64,000 nt of DNA from Flavobacterium resistens (GTDB lineage: Bacteria; Bacteroidota; Bacteroidia; Flavobacteriales; Flavobacteriaceae). The DNA is taken from NCBI RefSeq assembly GCF_900182645.1, contig NZ_FXTA01000002.1:992001-1056000 (forward strand). The letters are read 5' to 3'. Positions 61,658-64,000 of this stretch are shown in pieces. The number at the start of each line of letters is the position of its first letter. Positions within the stretch are counted from its first letter, which is position 1. Made by a program: the position numbers and the translations under genes. The notes under the pieces were generated by a model. The model had not been told where the DNA came from. It searched no databases and saw only the letters and a list, made by a program, of their open reading frames with translations.

Positions 61658-62656
61658 ATGAATCAACACCCAATCTTTTCAGAACATCCAGGCTTAATTG
61701 TCGTTTTTGCGATTGCAGTAGTCATTATGCTATTGCTGGATTTAGGAATCTTCAACAAAAAAAGCCACGTAGTAACAAATAAAGAAGCTGTAACTTGGTC
61801 ATTAGTTTGGATCAGTTTAGCAATGATTTTTAGTGGTTTAGTGTACTATTTTGCAGGTGCAGCTAAATTCTACGAATTTCAATCAGCATATTGGATCGAA
61901 AAAGCACTTTCTGTAGATAACCTATTCGTATTTATTTTAGTATTTAAGTTTTTTGATGTTGCCAATCAGAACAAACATAAAGTATTGTTTTGGGGAATTA
62001 TTGGAGCATTGGTACTAAGAGCAATATTTATTTTCTCAGGCGCTTTCCTAATCGAATTAACTTATTTGAACAAACTTTTAAGTCTAGCAGGATTAGAAGG
62101 ATTCAAATATGATATCAACCTAATCATGACTGCTTTTGGATTATTCTTAGTTTATGCAGGTGTTAAATCATGGTCTTCTGGAGATGAGGACGATGACGAA
62201 GATTACAACAATACAAGAGGGGCAAGATTGATTCGAAAGTTCTTTAGCGTAAGTGATAAATATGATGGAGATAAATTTTTTACAATTGAAAACGGAAAAA
62301 AATTAGCAACACCACTTTTGGTAGTTGTAGCGGTAATTGAGTTTACAGATTTATTGTTTGCGGTAGATTCGATTCCTGCAATTTTTGCAATATCAAGTGA
62401 TCCGTTTATTCTTTATACATCAAATATTTTTGCCATTTTAGGACTTAGAGCGTTATTCTTTTTATTAGATAATTTTATTCATTTGTTTAGTAAATTACAA
62501 TATGGCTTGGCAATTATTTTGTCATTTATCGGAATAAAAATGATTATTTCTCCATTCTATCATATAGAATCTATTTATTCATTATTGGTAATTGGATGCG
62601 TACTTTTAATTTCTGTCTTGGCTTCGATTTTAATGCCAGAACCAAAAGAGGCATAA
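61658..62656 (+). CDS. terC: TerC-family integral membrane protein
   Basis: 332 residues with about nine hydrophobic segments. Typical TerC features are the N-terminal LIVVFAIAVVIMLLLDLGIF and SVDNLFVFILVFKFF, in which the acidic residues D and N lie inside the membrane, and EFTDLLFAVDSIPAIFAI in the second half. TerC/Alx proteins are linked to Mn/Ca handling and tellurite resistance. The gene is 32 bp after the kinase, the last of the cluster, and has its own terminator. Confidence 0.95.
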   Translation: MNQHPIFSEHPGLIVVFAIAVVIMLLLDLGIFNKKSHVVTNKEAVTWSLVWISLAMIFSGLVYYFAGAAKFYEFQSAYWIEKALSVDNLFVFILVFKFFDVANQNKHKVLFWGIIGALVLRAIFIFSGAFLIELTYLNKLLSLAGLEGFKYDINLIMTAFGLFLVYAGVKSWSSGDEDDDEDYNNTRGARLIRKFFSVSDKYDGDKFFTIENGKKLATPLLVVVAVIEFTDLLFAVDSIPAIFAISSDPFILYTSNIFAILGLRALFFLLDNFIHLFSKLQYGLAIILSFIGIKMIISPFYHIESIYSLLVIGCVLLISVLASILMPEPKEA

Positions 62657-62697
62657 TTTTAAAAGTTTTGTAAAACTTAAAAAAGGAAATAAAGATT

Positions 62698-62743
62698 AAA
62701 AAATCGGATTGAAAATCTAATAAAATTTTCAATCCGATTTTTA
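62698..62743 (+). terminator. Terminator after terC
   Basis: AAATCGGATTGAAAAT (62701-62716) pairs with ATTTTCAATCCGATTT (62725-62740), followed by T-rich sequence. Marks the end of the ter cluster. Confidence 0.88.
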
Positions 62744-62799
62744 TTTTGGAATATGTAAAAGCTATTGTTTTTCAGTATAAAAACTTCGATTAAAAGTTA

Positions 62800-62807
62800 T
62801 ACTTTTG
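62800..62807 (+). promoter_or_regulatory. -7 box TACTTTTG of the ABC-F gene
   Basis: An exact TAnnTTTG match about 70 bp before the ATG at 62879. No well-spaced -33 was found. Confidence 0.5.
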
Positions 62808-62878
62808 CACTTTCAAAATTGCAAAGGCAAGTGGCTTATTTGCAATGATTTTAATTTCTAGTTTTTCAGCAATACATT

Positions 62879-64000
62879 ATGCTTAATATACACAATCTTT
62901 CTGTTTCTTTTGGTGGAACTTATTTATTTGAAGAAGTTACTTTTCGTTTAGGCGCCGGAGACCGCGTTGGTCTTGTTGGTAAAAACGGAGCAGGTAAATC
63001 GACAATGCTTAAAATGCTGGCAAGGGATTTTGCGCCGGATTCTGGAGTTATTTCTCAGGAAAAAGATATCCGAATGGGATTTTTGCGTCAGGATATTGAT
63101 TTCGAACATGGAAGAACAGTACTTGAAGAAGCGTATGAAGCCTTTACAGAAATTAAAGTTGTAGAGAAAAAATTAGAAGAAATCAATCATCAATTGGTTA
63201 CAAGAACCGATTATGAAAGCGAAGAATACGGTCAGATTATTGAAGATTTATCTGATTATACACATCGTTTTGAACTTCTTGGAGGTTATAATTATGTTGG
63301 AGATACTGAAAAAATTCTTTTAGGTCTTGGTTTCAAAAGAGAAGTCTTTAATAATCAGACAGAAACATTTTCAGGTGGATGGAGAATGCGTATCGAGCTT
63401 GCAAAGCTTTTGTTACAGTCAAATGACGTTTTATTGCTGGATGAGCCAACCAACCACTTAGATATCGAAAGTATCATTTGGTTAGAGAACTTCCTTCGCA
63501 GTTATCCGGGCGTTGTGGTGATTGTATCGCACGACAAAATGTTTTTGGACAATGTAACCAACCGTACAATCGAAATTTCGTTAGGGAAAGCATACGACTT
63601 CAATAAGCCTTATTCGCAGTATTTAGAATTGCGTCATGAAATTCGTGAAAAGCAATTAGCTACGCAGAAGAATCAGCAGAAAAAAATTGAAGAAACAGAA
63701 AAATTAATCGAGAAATTCCGTGCAAAAGCTTCAAAAGCTTCAATGGCGCAATCGTTGATTAAAAAATTAGATAAAGTAGAAAGAATTGAAGTTGATGAAG
63801 ACGACAATTCAGTAATGAATATTTCGTTTCCAGTTTCAAAAGAACCAGGAAAAGTGGTAATCGAAGCTGAAAATGTAACTAAAGCTTACGGAGACAAAAC
63901 AATTTTAAAAGATATTAGTTTGCTTGTCGAAAGAGGAAGTAAAATCGCTTTTGTGGGCCAAAACGGACAAGGTAAATCGACTTTCATCAAAGCGCTTGTA
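62879..64000 (+). CDS. ABC-F family ATPase (partial, runs past the window end)
   Basis: It starts MLNIHNLSVSFGGTYLFEEV. NBD1 has Walker A GKNGAGKST, signature FSGGWRMRI, Walker B LLLDEPTNHLD and the His-switch SHDKMFLD. A charged linker (KQLATQKNQQKKIEETEK) leads to NBD2, whose Walker A GQNGQGKST is just visible before the end of the window. No TM helices, so a soluble translation-factor-type ABC-F protein (EttA/Uup/YdiF group). The subgroup cannot be fixed from part of the gene. About 374 residues are in view. Confidence 0.93.
   Translation, partial: MLNIHNLSVSFGGTYLFEEVTFRLGAGDRVGLVGKNGAGKSTMLKMLARDFAPDSGVISQEKDIRMGFLRQDIDFEHGRTVLEEAYEAFTEIKVVEKKLEEINHQLVTRTDYESEEYGQIIEDLSDYTHRFELLGGYNYVGDTEKILLGLGFKREVFNNQTETFSGGWRMRIELAKLLLQSNDVLLLDEPTNHLDIESIIWLENFLRSYPGVVVIVSHDKMFLDNVTNRTIEISLGKAYDFNKPYSQYLELRHEIREKQLATQKNQQKKIEETEKLIEKFRAKASKASMAQSLIKKLDKVERIEVDEDDNSVMNISFPVSKEPGKVVIEAENVTKAYGDKTILKDISLLVERGSKIAFVGQNGQGKSTFIKALV

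Overview
The window is a piece of a Flavobacterium-type chromosome (phylum Bacteroidota). The evidence is an AT-rich genome, TAnnTTTG-type -7 promoter boxes, a complete gliding/type IX secretion block gldK-gldL-gldM-gldN-gldO (a tandem gldN/gldO pair is known from F. johnsoniae), an FtsZ with a very long C-terminal extension, and proteins typical of the group (DUF983, LptE-like lipoprotein, SecG, MiaB, GroESL).

Layout. (1) 1-3.2 kb: the end of ftsA, then ftsZ, a YqeY-like gene and tRNA-Arg(TCG). (2) 3.25-16.6 kb: a roughly 13.4-kb integrated element in the 3' end of that tRNA. It is bounded by 17-bp direct repeats, and each end carries an inner pair of TAGTCAA boxes with 11-bp spacing. The integrase-proximal half has a tyrosine integrase, an unknown gene, an excisionase-like HTH, a RepA-like helicase, a DUF6371/Toprim-like primase and a SAM-like small protein. 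The attL-proximal half is cargo: a two-TM coiled-coil protein divergent from an HD/Hsp90-type ATPase fusion plus a KAP-family P-loop NTPase, then a secreted protein and an XRE regulator. I found no relaxase, capsid or terminase, so it looks like a satellite or cryptic integrative element. The HD-GHKL/KAP pair is a candidate defence system. (3) 16.6-19.0 kb: a second accessory segment with an acyltransferase and a small surface protein. They sit between integron-attC-like inverted repeats, and the segment ends in a possible second att remnant followed by a terminator. (4) 19-31 kb: chromosomal genes (small membrane proteins, an MtfA-like peptidase, an Mpo1-like protein, a DUF3754 protein, a SulP transporter, an AraC regulator, an SDR, a nucleotide pyrophosphatase-like enzyme, groEL/groES). 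(5) 31-36.3 kb: a minus-strand run secG - TPR-like protein - lptE - sigma-54 activator - miaB. (6) 36.7-46.5 kb: topA, a degenerate arginase-fold protein and gldKLMNO. (7) 46.6-48 kb: an FAD oxidoreductase and a DUF983 protein. (8) 48.5-62.7 kb: a large tellurite-type (ter) stress cluster on one strand. It has five TerD-family proteins (four arranged as two duplicated pairs), a HAD phosphatase, a phosphoribosyltransferase, TelA, three TerY-type vWA proteins, a PP2C phosphatase, a protein kinase with a zinc ribbon, and TerC. (9) From 62.9 kb: the first part of an ABC-F ATPase, cut by the window end.

Working together: gldK-O build the gliding motor and type IX secretion core. The ter cluster matches the TerD / TelA / TerC / vWA-PP2C-kinase assembly proposed as a membrane-associated, Ca2+-binding stress complex, here with a HAD plus PRTase metabolic pair. 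At non-coding scale, at least six core intergenic gaps carry degenerate 7- or 8-nt periodic arrays arranged as inverted repeats. None was seen in the 13-kb element. I know no name for this repeat class.

All calls come from reading the sequence. No database search or structure prediction was run.
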